A stretch of DNA of 64,000 nt from UBA8516 sp035455245. Lineage in GTDB: Archaea; Thermoproteota; Nitrososphaeria; Nitrososphaerales; Nitrosopumilaceae. Below, piece after piece: positions 26,451 through 35,726 of this stretch. The notes under the pieces were generated by a model that saw nothing but the letters and a program-made list of their open reading frames with translations, was not told the origin of the DNA and ran no database searches. The stretch spans positions 1 to 64,000 of the forward strand of contig DATIFN010000003.1 in NCBI GenBank assembly GCA_035455245.1, written 5' to 3'. Position numbers and translations under genes: made by a program. Position 1 is the stretch's first letter. Each line of letters starts with the position of its first letter.

Positions 26451-28359
26451 TGTTTTTTGAAAGTGAAAGTTTTAGTTCTTCAAATGCAGCTTGAACCTCG
26501 TTTACCGCAGCTTCATTTTCAAGCGTACTAATGTCCCCAATCTCCTCACCATTTGCAATAGATTTTAGTAATCTTCTCATTATCTTTCCGCTACGAGTCT
26601 TTGGAAGTTTTGATACAAAATATAGATTATCAGGGGTAGCTATCGGACCTATTACTTTTCTAATGTAATTTATTAAATCATTTTTAAGATATTCTGTGGG
26701 TGTAAAACCTTCCCTCAAAACTAGAAACGCAATTATGGATTCACCTTTTACTTCATGTGGAATTCCACAAACCGCAGCCTCTGCAACAGAGTTGTGCGAA
26801 ACAAAACCACTTTCTAATTCTGCAGTTCCCAATCTATGACCCGCAATTTTTAAAACATCATCGGCCCTTCCAAGCAACCAAAAATAGCCATCCTTGTCTT
26901 TAATCGCATAATCTCCAGGATAGTACATGTTTTTGTATTTTGACCAGTAAACGGATTTGTATTTTTCATCGTCACCCCAAAGAGTCAAAAGCATTCCGGG
27001 CCAAGGATTTCTAATAACAAGATATCCTTTAACATCGGCATGAACTTCATTTCCAGATTCATCAACGACAGCTGCGTCTACACCAGGAATTGGCCTTGTT
27101 GCAGAACCTGGCTTTAGTGGAATAGTTTCAAGACCTGGCAAAGGAGATATGATTGCACCTCCAGTTTCTGTCTGCCACCATGTGTCAATAATAGGACATT
27201 TTTCTTTTCCAATGATTTTGAAATACCACTTCCAAACCTCTGGATTTATTGGTTCACCAACAGTTCCAAGAATGCGAAGTGAGGAAAGATCATAAGAGTT
27301 TGGAGGTTCGTCACCAAATTTCATGAACATGCGAAGTGCTGTTGGCGTCGTATAAAATGATGTAACTTTGTATCGTTGTATGATTTCCCATATTCTCTCT
27401 GGAGTAGGATAATCTGGAGCCCCTTCATACATGACTTGGGTTGCACCATGCAATAATGGTCCATACGCTACATAGCTGTGTCCTGTAACCCAACCAATGT
27501 CTGCAGTACAAAAATAAACATCAGAATCTTTAATGTCAAAGATCCACCTGAATGTGGAATGCAAGTGTGTAAGATATCCGCCAGTCCCATGAAGTACTCC
27601 TTTTGGTTTTCCTGTTGTTCCAGAGGTGTATAAAATGTAAAGAGGATGCGTGCTTTCTAATTTTTCCGGATCACAGTGCTCTTGGGCAGACATCATAAGA
27701 TCATTCCATTTTTTGTCTTTTGGATTTATTGTGATTGGAATCATTGCACGTTCAAGAATTATGACATGTTGTACAAAATCAAAACCAAGAATTGCTTCAT
27801 CAATTACCTCTTTTAGCTTTACAACACTTCCTCTTCGAAATCCACCATCAGCTGTGATTATTATTTTTGAATTAGAGTCCTCGATTCTGTCACGTAACGA
27901 TTTTGCACTAAATCCAGAAAAGACAACAGTGTGAGTCGCGCCAATTCTCGCACACGCATGCATGGCTATGATCAACTCTGGAACCATTGGAAGATAGATT
28001 GTAACTCTGTCTCCTTTTGATACACCAAGTGATTTTAGAACATTTGAAAATTTGTTTACCTGAACCCATAAATCATGATAGGTGAGAACGCGTCTTTCCT
28101 CATTTTCTCCTTCCCATAGGATGGCAGGCTTTGTGGCTTTGCTGTTTTGATGAATGTCTAAAGCATTGTAAGATGCGTTGATTTTTCCCCCGACAAACCA
28201 TTTTGCAAACGGAGCATCCCACTGCAATGTACTTTCCCAATCTTGAAACCAGTGCAATTGTTTTGCCTGATCTGCCCAAAATGAGACAAAGTCAGATCGC
28301 GCTTTTTTTCTTGTCTCCAAATCGTTGTTTCCAAGTCCGATGAGATGTTCAGAACTCAT
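26443..28359 (-). CDS. acs: Acetyl-CoA synthetase, AMP-forming (acyl-CoA synthetase)
   Basis: A 638-residue adenylate-forming enzyme. The P-loop-like YTSGTTGKPKG, the WWQTETGG acyl-site motif, GRADDVLKIAGHRLG hinge and SKLPKTRSGKIMRR with the catalytic, acetylation-prone Lys are all present. Acs activates acetate to acetyl-CoA. The Trp in WWQTE suits small acyl groups, so acetate or propionate is likely. It could also activate 3-hydroxypropionate, but ammonia oxidisers are known to use an ADP-forming enzyme for that. Upstream is a possible GATATAAC box near 28424-28431. Confidence 0.92.
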   Translation of the reverse strand: MSSEHLIGLGNNDLETRKKARSDFVSFWADQAKQLHWFQDWESTLQWDAPFAKWFVGGKINASYNALDIHQNSKATKPAILWEGENEERRVLTYHDLWVQVNKFSNVLKSLGVSKGDRVTIYLPMVPELIIAMHACARIGATHTVVFSGFSAKSLRDRIEDSNSKIIITADGGFRRGSVVKLKEVIDEAILGFDFVQHVIILERAMIPITINPKDKKWNDLMMSAQEHCDPEKLESTHPLYILYTSGTTGKPKGVLHGTGGYLTHLHSTFRWIFDIKDSDVYFCTADIGWVTGHSYVAYGPLLHGATQVMYEGAPDYPTPERIWEIIQRYKVTSFYTTPTALRMFMKFGDEPPNSYDLSSLRILGTVGEPINPEVWKWYFKIIGKEKCPIIDTWWQTETGGAIISPLPGLETIPLKPGSATRPIPGVDAAVVDESGNEVHADVKGYLVIRNPWPGMLLTLWGDDEKYKSVYWSKYKNMYYPGDYAIKDKDGYFWLLGRADDVLKIAGHRLGTAELESGFVSHNSVAEAAVCGIPHEVKGESIIAFLVLREGFTPTEYLKNDLINYIRKVIGPIATPDNLYFVSKLPKTRSGKIMRRLLKSIANGEEIGDISTLENEAAVNEVQAAFEELKLSLSKNIK

Positions 28360-28442
28360 GATAAGGGATGATCTTTTCCTACAAAAAAATGATTTGCTAA
28401 AAAAGGAGGCTAGGAGCGAACCTGTTATATCCTATTCAGTGA

Positions 28443-29264
28443 CTACTGGGATGATATCCTACTAAGCCAATCTGAATCTTGAGAATCTTCTGCACCATCA
28501 GCTCCAATGGCAACTGGTCTTTGTGCCGGTGCTTGGGGAGCGTTACCAACAATGGGACCAGAAACTGGTGCTGCTGCAACTTGGGCTGGCTGCGGAACTG
28601 TATTTACTTTACCCAAATACGAAATGGCGGCTGTATGAAGTTCTTGTTTGGGGCCTTGTGTCCGCTCCACACTTTCCACGGAAAGATCTGTGATTCTTTT
28701 TTGAATGCTTGCTATCTCTGCCTTTTCGTGTTCAATGTGTTCGATTATTTCTACAGTCTGGGTTTTAACAGATTCATACTTTGCATCTGATATCTCGTTG
28801 CTCTTGAACTGCAACTTTGCATCAAATACAAGCATTCTAATCGATTGGAATTGGCTATCCAATTCTTTGATTCTTTGCTCCAGTTTTTCTTTGATTTGTT
28901 TTTCTGTTTCTTCCAGAGTAAGCAGCTTCATCTTGTATTTTTCGTGGATGAGCTCTGCATCCTCCTTCATGTCATCATTTTCAGATACGATATCCATCAG
29001 GGCATGTAGACGACGTAATGTTAGACCCTTTTCTCGCAACAATCGCTGTGCTTCTAATCTCCATCTTGGAATGTAGATCACGTAAGCACCTTGAACGACA
29101 AGTTGCTCAAATGGCAGCTGTTTGAGTCCTTCAGAACCACAATCCACACCGACCGTTTGTACAGAACCGTCAATGTCTGTTATGGTGCCGACGACTTTGC
29201 CAATAAAAGTGCCGTACATGTCTTTTACTTGCTTGCCGATAAACTCGATCTCTTCTTTGCTCAT
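28443..29264 (-). CDS. cdvA: Cell division protein CdvA
   Basis: A 273-residue protein in the CdvA layout: N-terminal PRC-barrel (FIGKQVKDMYGTFIGKVVG, residues 8-80), central coiled coil (about 95-205), a Pro/Ala-rich linker, and a short acidic C-terminal peptide ending SDWLSRISSQ. CdvA recruits ESCRT-III-type CdvB to the division site, and the C-terminal peptide is the likely binding element (the E3B peptide in Sulfolobus). CdvB and CdvC are not in this window. The promoter is a TATA box 25 bases before the ATG. Confidence 0.93.
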   Translation of the reverse strand: MSKEEIEFIGKQVKDMYGTFIGKVVGTITDIDGSVQTVGVDCGSEGLKQLPFEQLVVQGAYVIYIPRWRLEAQRLLREKGLTLRRLHALMDIVSENDDMKEDAELIHEKYKMKLLTLEETEKQIKEKLEQRIKELDSQFQSIRMLVFDAKLQFKSNEISDAKYESVKTQTVEIIEHIEHEKAEIASIQKRITDLSVESVERTQGPKQELHTAAISYLGKVNTVPQPAQVAAAPVSGPIVGNAPQAPAQRPVAIGADGAEDSQDSDWLSRISSQ

Positions 29265-29283
29265 TGCAGTACAGGTTTTGGAG

Positions 29284-29293
29284 TTTATATAAC
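29284..29293 (-). promoter_or_regulatory. TATA box of cdvA
   Basis: TTATATAAAC on the minus strand, centred about 25 bases before the cdvA ATG at 29264. No Shine-Dalgarno is visible, so cdvA is probably translated from a leaderless mRNA. Confidence 0.55.
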
Positions 29294-29397
29294 CAACAAA
29301 GTGTGAACAAGGTTTTGAATTTTGGTAAGATCATTTTAGCTAAGCAAAAGATGGAAACCCTCATCAAATTTCGCAATTTTAAAATCATGTCAGGGCA

Positions 29398-29697
29398 ATG
29401 GTTTATTTTATGATATCAAAAGAGGGACTGGACCAAATTTTGCACTTTGTGTCCAAAAGATGGATTGACATGAGCCGCGATCCAAACCACAAAGCGTTTC
29501 AAACTTTGCCCACGGAATTTTGGATGAACTCCATGGGCGGATCGGCTGGAAGTGGTAGGTGGATAACGATGCTTTTGTATACAGAAGATCAGGCCGAAGC
29601 TGAATCATTTAAAGAAGTTTTGTTGCGATGGCAATCAAAACACAACACATCAAAACATGATGATTCGCAGAATTTGATCCAGATAGGCAAAAAGTAA
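29398..29697 (+). CDS. Conserved small protein, unrecognised
   Basis: A 99-residue soluble protein starting at ATG 29398, with an internal ATG at 29411 as alternative. It contains DPNHKAFQTLPTEFWMNS and RWITMLLYTEDQAEAESF; no known motif. It lies 28 bases before the ThyX-like gene start and may share its promoter region. Confidence 0.6.
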   Translation: MVYFMISKEGLDQILHFVSKRWIDMSRDPNHKAFQTLPTEFWMNSMGGSAGSGRWITMLLYTEDQAEAESFKEVLLRWQSKHNTSKHDDSQNLIQIGKK

Positions 29698-29725
29698 TTT
29701 ATAATTGGAAATCTTTCCGATCGTA

Positions 29726-31336
29726 ATGTCGGAGTTTTCTAATTCTGAAAAAGAAATTTTGTCTAGGCACTTTTCAAATGTAGATGATTCTGTGTTTGCC
29801 ATTATTACACCAAGACAAGTAGATCGCGGAGCTTTGATGTCAAGGTATTCAAGATCTGATAAAAATATGAGAAAAATTTTTCTCGACGAGTTCTTGCAAA
29901 ACGAAAACCGCGGAGAAGAGTTTTACAACAGGGTGTTATTAGAATACGGTGATGACTCAGTAGCAGAGCTTGGTGAAGCACAAATAGCAATTGAAGGACT
30001 ATCAAACATCGCTGTAAAGAAAATTGAAGATAGGAGAATTGGTTTATCATATCTTGAAAAATCTTCACGATATGTTGCATGGGACAAAAAAATAAACGGA
30101 GAATACAAATTTTTCAAAGAACCTGAAATTATGAGATCCAAGTTTGCAGATACATATTTGGAATCGTGCAATCTTGATTTTGATGTTTATTCAAAAAACA
30201 TTCCTGCGATGATATCATACATCCAAGAAAGAGAGCCAATTGAGAAACAAAAGTTTAGGGATTCTGCTGGTGAAGAGATGCTGTTTACAAAAATTCGTGA
30301 GGAAGCAGACATCAACTCTGCTACAAGAATATACAATTCCACAATAAAGGCAAAGGCACTGGATTCATTACGAGGTCTTTTACCTGCCTCTACTCTCACA
30401 AACGTAGGGATAACAGGAAACGGTCGGGCTTTTGAATATCTTTTAACCATACTATATGGCTCAAAGCTTGAGGAGGAGCGCAGCTTAGCAGTAAAAATAC
30501 ACCGTGAGCTTGACGTGGTCATCAAATCGTTCGTGAGAAGGTCTGATGACAAGTATGGTAGGCGTTTACAGGAATATCATAATAATCTAAAAAGGACTTC
30601 AAGTAATTTGGTACGAAAGTATATTAAAAATAAAAAAATGGCTAAAACTCCTGTTGAATTAGTAGAGTCGGAACCAGAAAAAAAATCAGAGGAAAAGATA
30701 ATTTCTGCAATTCTATATGAAAATTCTCAAGGAGTTTCATACAAAACTATTCTTTTGGATGTAAGAAAGATGTCTCCTATTGCAAGAAAAAAAATAATCA
30801 AAACTTTTGTGAATCTGCGCCAGAACAGAAGACATAGACCTCCAAGAGCATTTGAAATGACTGAATACACTTTTGATCTTTTAACAAACTTTGGAATGTT
30901 TCGTGATTTTCATAGACATCGTGTATTAACTTTGGAGCGACAGCTGCTCACAACAAATCATGGATTTAGTGTACCTCCTGAAGTCTCTGCACTTGGAATT
31001 GAAAAAGACTTTGCTGATTGTATGTATAAATCAAAACAAGTCTTTGACATGATGGCAACAGAGATTCCAGAGCAAGCACAATATGTTGTAAACTTTGCAT
31101 ACAACTATCCGTTTTTTATGCGACTGAATCTTAGGGAAGCAACACATTTGATTGAGCTAAGAACAGTCCCACAGGGACATCCTGACTATAGAAAGGTAGG
31201 TCAGACTATGTTTAGGCAAATAAAAAAGGTTCATCCAGTGTTAAGTCAGGTAATCAAGTTTGTAGATTTAAAAGAATACAAGCTTGAAAGACTTGAATCC
31301 GAAAAAAGAATTGAAGAAAAACGAAAGAAATTGTAG
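29726..31336 (+). CDS. Duplicated ThyX-family (flavin-dependent thymidylate synthase-like) protein
   Basis: A 536-residue protein made of two ThyX-like halves. The frame is open from TTG 29705, but ATG 29726 has TAATTTATAATT 25 bases upstream. The first half keeps the late part of the signature (S-x2-ExSxRY, about residues 108-116) and the conserved DSLRGLLPAS helix. The second half keeps RHR (about 397-399) but has TLERQ after it. ThyX makes dTMP from dUMP using FAD and folate in tetramer-interface active sites. Here each half has only part of the motif, so a composite active site is likely; loss of catalysis is the alternative. Confidence 0.82.
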   Translation: MSEFSNSEKEILSRHFSNVDDSVFAIITPRQVDRGALMSRYSRSDKNMRKIFLDEFLQNENRGEEFYNRVLLEYGDDSVAELGEAQIAIEGLSNIAVKKIEDRRIGLSYLEKSSRYVAWDKKINGEYKFFKEPEIMRSKFADTYLESCNLDFDVYSKNIPAMISYIQEREPIEKQKFRDSAGEEMLFTKIREEADINSATRIYNSTIKAKALDSLRGLLPASTLTNVGITGNGRAFEYLLTILYGSKLEEERSLAVKIHRELDVVIKSFVRRSDDKYGRRLQEYHNNLKRTSSNLVRKYIKNKKMAKTPVELVESEPEKKSEEKIISAILYENSQGVSYKTILLDVRKMSPIARKKIIKTFVNLRQNRRHRPPRAFEMTEYTFDLLTNFGMFRDFHRHRVLTLERQLLTTNHGFSVPPEVSALGIEKDFADCMYKSKQVFDMMATEIPEQAQYVVNFAYNYPFFMRLNLREATHLIELRTVPQGHPDYRKVGQTMFRQIKKVHPVLSQVIKFVDLKEYKLERLESEKRIEEKRKKL

Positions 31337-31386
31337 TTGATAAAATTCAAAAGTTCATCAAATAAACAATTTAGAATTTCATCAAA

Positions 31387-34300
31387 TTATTGAATGATTC
31401 TTTTTTCATACATGTACTCTAGAGCATTAACAAACTCTGTATAGCTTATTTTCCCGTCAAGTAACCACTTTGCTACTGTGTGTTTATACCACGATGGAAT
31501 CACTATTTCGAAATGATTGTCTTGGTCAACATTTTCCCCAGGCTGTTGACTGGAAATAATTCCTAAGAGCATTAAAAGTTCAAAATCAGAAATCGATTCT
31601 TGGTTGTATCCAGCCCATTTTTCAATGTCAAGTCTAGGACCGGCTGAGACCAACCCTCTGATAATACCACCAGAACCATTTTGTCCACTAAGGTTTTGAT
31701 TTTCTGTAGAATTTTGTGCGTCAGGCAATGTTGTGGGTGGTAATGAGGTATCTAATTCCTTTACCTCCAGTGCGTCAAAATACAAAACTTGGTTCGCATT
31801 TCTGCTCAGGTCCCATGTCCTGAACAATATACTCGATTTTTCTAAAGTTTTAGCAAATGTCAAATCAAACCTTAACACAAAATTATTAGTGTCCTTCGTT
31901 AGAAGGGCAAAGCTGACATCTGAAAATAGTTTGTGAGGATCACTTACTTCGAATGGTTTACCCTTTTCAAATCGGATGTATGTATCGCTTTCAGATATCT
32001 CAGATTCGGAGGTCCTGTTACCTATGTACAATGACGCATGTGCTATATTGTTGATTCCTTGGTCGTCATTGATTTCAAACTTGAGATTAATTTTCTCGCC
32101 TATGTTAATTGGTCTACCTGATGATAGGTTATTGAGATCATTATTTTCACCGATAATCACACCTAATCCAGATTTTGAATCGCCCAATGATGTAATGATT
32201 GATGAACCTATTGATGGAGCATTATGATCTCCTCCACCCCCTCCTCCTCCAGTTGGAACATTTTCTTGGTGTAAAGTTGCAATGTCGTTAATGGAAAGAT
32301 TGTCAGCGGTGAATAGACTCTGTTTTAGTATAACAGATTCAGATAGGATTGGAGTGTCATTGGTATTCGTACCCTGAATCAGGGAGACGGTTGCAGAATC
32401 AGATATGGTCGGAGTCTCATTGGTAGTTAGACCCTGAATCGAGGCGACTGTTGCAGAGTCGGAAGGAGACAGGATGTCGTTAGTGAATAGAATTTGTGCC
32501 AATGTTACAGATTCAGATAAAGTGGGAGTATCATTGGCAGTCAGACCCTGGATTAAGGAGACTGTTGCAGAGTCGGAAATGGATGGAGTGTCATCAGAGA
32601 ATAGGCGCTGTTTTAATGTTACAGATTCAGAAAGTGTTGGAGTGTCACTGGGGGATAGATTTTGCTTTAATGTTACAGATTCAGAAAGAGTGGGAGTATC
32701 ATCAGCAGATATGTTGTGAGTCAAAGAAACTGTTGCGGAGTCGGAAATGGATGGAGTGTCATCAGAGAATAGGCGCTGTTTTAATGTTACAGATTCAGAA
32801 AGTGTTGGAGTGTCACTGGGGGATAGATTTTGCTTTAATGTTACAGATTCAGAAAGAGTCGGAGTGTCACTGGGGGATAGATTTTCTTGAACGCTGAATG
32901 CCAGTAATTTACTTTCACCATCAAATCCAGTTGCGCTTGCCTGTGCTCTTGATTCATAACTTAGCGATGCTCCACCAGCACTGCCGTACCAAATTAATGT
33001 ATGTCTTATTCCTTCCCCTGCATTTCCGGAGGCCGCTTGTTCCGTTATCGCCATTTGATTTCCGGATTTTGCAACACCATTTTCTCTTATTTCGTGTCCT
33101 GATGTTATGATCAAGTTTTCTGTTCCAGAATCAGTGTCATCAAATTGACTTGCGGATATAACCACAATTTTCTCATTATTAGAAAATGATGAGGCAAGAC
33201 TAGTAAGTTGTGTTGCTGAAGCGGCTACAGAAACGCTACCACCATCTGTAAAGTATCCTTCCCCACCTCCTGCTTTTAGGGCAAGAATTTTTGCTTCTGC
33301 CCCTGCGACTCCACCACCAGCAGGTTCACGTATTGCAATTTTATATGATGTGTTCGCACTTCCAGCAGGAATTACAGAAATTAGCGTTATTGCTGAGCCG
33401 TCACTAACTGCACCATTTGCCCCCCTGATTTCAAATTGATTTTCTGCCAACATCGTATCTGCACCATTTCTTAATTCTATGTCACCTGCTGCAATTGTTG
33501 AAGAACCATCGAAATCAATCTGAACTTGTGCTATTATGATGTGATTGTTTGTTGTTAAGTCTGTTGTTAAAGTGGCAATGGTTACAAAAGAACCTGCTGT
33601 TGTGCCGACATTTCCACTGTCAGTGAATGAACTTTCCAATCCCTGAATTGCCAGAATTTTTGATTCCGCATTTCCTGCAGTTGCAGCTAAACAAGATTCA
33701 ATTGTGTAGGTTGGATTTGCCCCAGCTGTTGCATCTTCAAACAAGTATGTATAATGATTGCCATCATTTGATGCCCCAATAAAAAAAGGGTATTGGAGCT
33801 GAGAACGAACTGTTCCTCCCCTATACAAACCGCTTGATACATCTACTTGTTCTGTATTACTATCAGATGATACATAGTCTGTTGTCGCTATTATGATGTT
33901 AGGCGTTGAACTAGAAGCGGCTGCTAGACTCGTATTTAATGTAGCAACAGTTGACCTTGAAGCGCAGTCTATTGATAATCCTGTAAGTTGACCTCCATCT
34001 ACAAATTGTGCTGTAATAGCATAAACAGATTGGGAACAAAAAGAAAACAAAATTAAAAGAGAAAAAAATGCGTAAAAAACTTTGGATGATTTTAATTTTT
34101 TTGTTACAAATAATGAATGCTTTAAAGAAAGGTTCGAGAGGGAATTATCGCGAGGATGTTGTAGCGTGACATCAAGATTTTGAGGTTCATTCAGAGAGCG
34201 ATTCAGGTATTTTTTTAAATTAAATTTTGATAAAGTCAGGATTTTATTTTTTAGGTAAAATTGAATAGATTCGTGTACTAGTAACACAAGGAAAATTCCT

Positions 34301-34530
34301 GCAGACAGGACTACGCTAATCTCATGTGGCGTATTCCATGGATCTTCGTATTTTATGAAAAGAACGTTAGTTAAACTATCGACGTCATTGTGATAGGACG
34401 ATACTCCTGATGTGAGAATGTAATGTTTGGTATTATTGGAATCAAAATAATAACTATTTGTAAAAGGTAAAGAATTCCAAGTGCTGAAAAAAAGTAGGAA
34501 CCCTAGTAAAAGTGGTACTTCCCATTTCAT
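31387..34530 (-). CDS. Large repeat-containing cell-surface protein
   Basis: A 1047-residue protein. Residues 1-20 and about 72-92 are hydrophobic, and a second signal-like segment (FYAFFSLLILFSFCSQSVYA) lies near 150-172. Three beta-sandwich-like domains of about 120 residues follow, each opening with a F-x-D-G-G-type phrase. Eleven tandem 18-20 residue repeats (DTPTLSESVTLKQ type) occupy about 550-755, then a Gly7 linker and another beta domain. The last 38 residues contain IPSWYKHTVAKWLLDGKISY, an IPSW-type motif common at the ends of thaumarchaeal surface proteins. Probably an adhesin or S-layer-associated protein. Confidence 0.85.
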   Translation of the reverse strand: MKWEVPLLLGFLLFFSTWNSLPFTNSYYFDSNNTKHYILTSGVSSYHNDVDSLTNVLFIKYEDPWNTPHEISVVLSAGIFLVLLVHESIQFYLKNKILTLSKFNLKKYLNRSLNEPQNLDVTLQHPRDNSLSNLSLKHSLFVTKKLKSSKVFYAFFSLLILFSFCSQSVYAITAQFVDGGQLTGLSIDCASRSTVATLNTSLAAASSSTPNIIIATTDYVSSDSNTEQVDVSSGLYRGGTVRSQLQYPFFIGASNDGNHYTYLFEDATAGANPTYTIESCLAATAGNAESKILAIQGLESSFTDSGNVGTTAGSFVTIATLTTDLTTNNHIIIAQVQIDFDGSSTIAAGDIELRNGADTMLAENQFEIRGANGAVSDGSAITLISVIPAGSANTSYKIAIREPAGGGVAGAEAKILALKAGGGEGYFTDGGSVSVAASATQLTSLASSFSNNEKIVVISASQFDDTDSGTENLIITSGHEIRENGVAKSGNQMAITEQAASGNAGEGIRHTLIWYGSAGGASLSYESRAQASATGFDGESKLLAFSVQENLSPSDTPTLSESVTLKQNLSPSDTPTLSESVTLKQRLFSDDTPSISDSATVSLTHNISADDTPTLSESVTLKQNLSPSDTPTLSESVTLKQRLFSDDTPSISDSATVSLIQGLTANDTPTLSESVTLAQILFTNDILSPSDSATVASIQGLTTNETPTISDSATVSLIQGTNTNDTPILSESVILKQSLFTADNLSINDIATLHQENVPTGGGGGGGDHNAPSIGSSIITSLGDSKSGLGVIIGENNDLNNLSSGRPINIGEKINLKFEINDDQGINNIAHASLYIGNRTSESEISESDTYIRFEKGKPFEVSDPHKLFSDVSFALLTKDTNNFVLRFDLTFAKTLEKSSILFRTWDLSRNANQVLYFDALEVKELDTSLPPTTLPDAQNSTENQNLSGQNGSGGIIRGLVSAGPRLDIEKWAGYNQESISDFELLMLLGIISSQQPGENVDQDNHFEIVIPSWYKHTVAKWLLDGKISYTEFVNALEYMYEKRIIQ
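32266..32883 (-). repeat. Tandem 54-60 base coding repeats (11 units)
   Basis: Eleven in-frame units of 18 or 20 codons make up exactly 618 bases. They alternate two types, LSPSDTPTLSESVTLKQ-like and FSDDTPSISDSATVSL-like. A three-unit block of 168 bases is nearly identical at DNA level in two adjacent copies (the GCGCTG landmark falls at 32605 and 32773), which suggests recent duplication and possible length variation between strains. Confidence 0.9.
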
Positions 34531-34734
34531 TAGTTTGATCTGTTTTACTCAATATAAAAATCTGAAGTTCTAACCTTGTGTGGATCGAACGGTAAAAAAT
34601 AAAATCAAAACAATCCGATTGAAACAGATTTCTTGCCAATCTAGGAGAAGATCCTTCAGTTTACTACAGATTTGTTGAATTTATTTTTCCAAACAATAAG
34701 TAATATAAACAAAAGAAGGATCCTGTTTATTCAA

Positions 34735-35016
34735 GTGAATCTCAAAGGAATCCTTGTCGTAGGGTTCATAGTTGGAATAATTGCGCTAGTTGTAATTATA
34801 CCAAATAATACAGAAAGTCCGCCCCCAGGTTTAAGAGACAAACCTGCTTTGAATGACAGTGTCTTTTTGAAGTCGAAGTTGCAACTCAATGAGACGCCAA
34901 GCCTAGAAGATAGATCTGCAGTTGAAAAACAGTCAGAAAGCGATTATTATATCGACGAGAACGGAACTAAACACCACATTATCAAAGCTAATGATAATGT
35001 GAAAACGTCAGATTAG
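34735..35016 (+). CDS. Small membrane-anchored protein sharing motifs with the repeat protein
   Basis: A 93-residue protein. The frame is open from 34672, but GTG 34735 has AATATAAAC 29 bases upstream and gives a clean membrane anchor (GILVVGFIVGIIALVVII). The polar remainder contains about one and a half units resembling the neighbour's repeat (LNETPSLEDRSAV) and ends with YYIDENGTKHHII, which matches YYFDSNNTKHYIL near the N-terminus of the divergent surface protein. A shared partner or assembly role is inferred. Confidence 0.65.
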   Translation: MNLKGILVVGFIVGIIALVVIIPNNTESPPPGLRDKPALNDSVFLKSKLQLNETPSLEDRSAVEKQSESDYYIDENGTKHHIIKANDNVKTSD

Positions 35017-35075
35017 TCAACGAAGATAAAAATTATTAATAAGATTTTTATATCAACAGACAAACCGACAGTATT

Positions 35076-35687
35076 ATGCTAAAATATCTAGGATTTGGCT
35101 TAATTTTTCTCGCTGTTTTGATGGTCGTACCAGTAGCAACTACTAGTCAATCTGACTTACCAAAAATGTATGGGATTGCCACAGTGGTTTTGAAGGATGC
35201 TACAGGAAACATTCTCTTTGAAAATGTAATTCACAATCAAGTTGTCGATGCCGGGACGACATACATGTTGGATCAAACATTTGCCGATTCAGGAAGTGAT
35301 GTAGCTGACCCAAATCAAGTTGACACAATATGTGTAACAAACGCAGCGGCACCAGCAGGAGCTACTGATGACACTGCAACTGCGGCAACTTTTAACACGG
35401 AAAACACTCTAACCAGCAACAACTGCAAAGGAAACATTACATTTACAACAGCAGCTACCACTGCAGGTTCAGGGACACAGACTTTTTCAGCTGGTACTCA
35501 CTTTCCGGCCGGCACCGTAGTAGGTGGGATTGGCATTTGCGGCAACGGAGGAAATGGTGCAGGTCCTTTCGCGGACTGTGATACAACTGTCGGACAGGCA
35601 CCTCTTCTAGCAGTAGTAGACACGACAAACGTCACTGTCAACTCAGGCGAATCAGTCGATATAACATATACTCTGACCTTAGACTAG
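35076..35687 (+). CDS. Secreted beta-rich surface protein
   Basis: A 203-residue protein with an N-terminal signal or anchor (residues 4-22), then a Thr/Ala/Gly/Asn-rich domain (DAGTTYMLDQTFADSG, ICVTNAAAPAG) with four Cys that could form disulfides, and several N-x-S/T sites. It ends with an ESVDITYTLTL beta strand typical of phage-tail-like or pilin-like beta proteins. TTTTATAT lies about 27 bases before the ATG. Function unknown; probably extracellular. Confidence 0.7.
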   Translation: MLKYLGFGLIFLAVLMVVPVATTSQSDLPKMYGIATVVLKDATGNILFENVIHNQVVDAGTTYMLDQTFADSGSDVADPNQVDTICVTNAAAPAGATDDTATAATFNTENTLTSNNCKGNITFTTAATTAGSGTQTFSAGTHFPAGTVVGGIGICGNGGNGAGPFADCDTTVGQAPLLAVVDTTNVTVNSGESVDITYTLTLD

Positions 35688-35726
35688 ATTTTTGTAATAC
35701 ACAGTATTACACCAATCAGAGAAAAA

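Noticed and set aside
32266..32883. Tandem repeats considered as a CRISPR array
   Set aside because: Units are contiguous, in frame with a long protein and have no spacers; no cas genes are present.
32496..32897. Plus-strand frames rich in LMLQIQK-type repeats
   Set aside because: These are the antisense readout of the tandem coding repeats of the surface protein.
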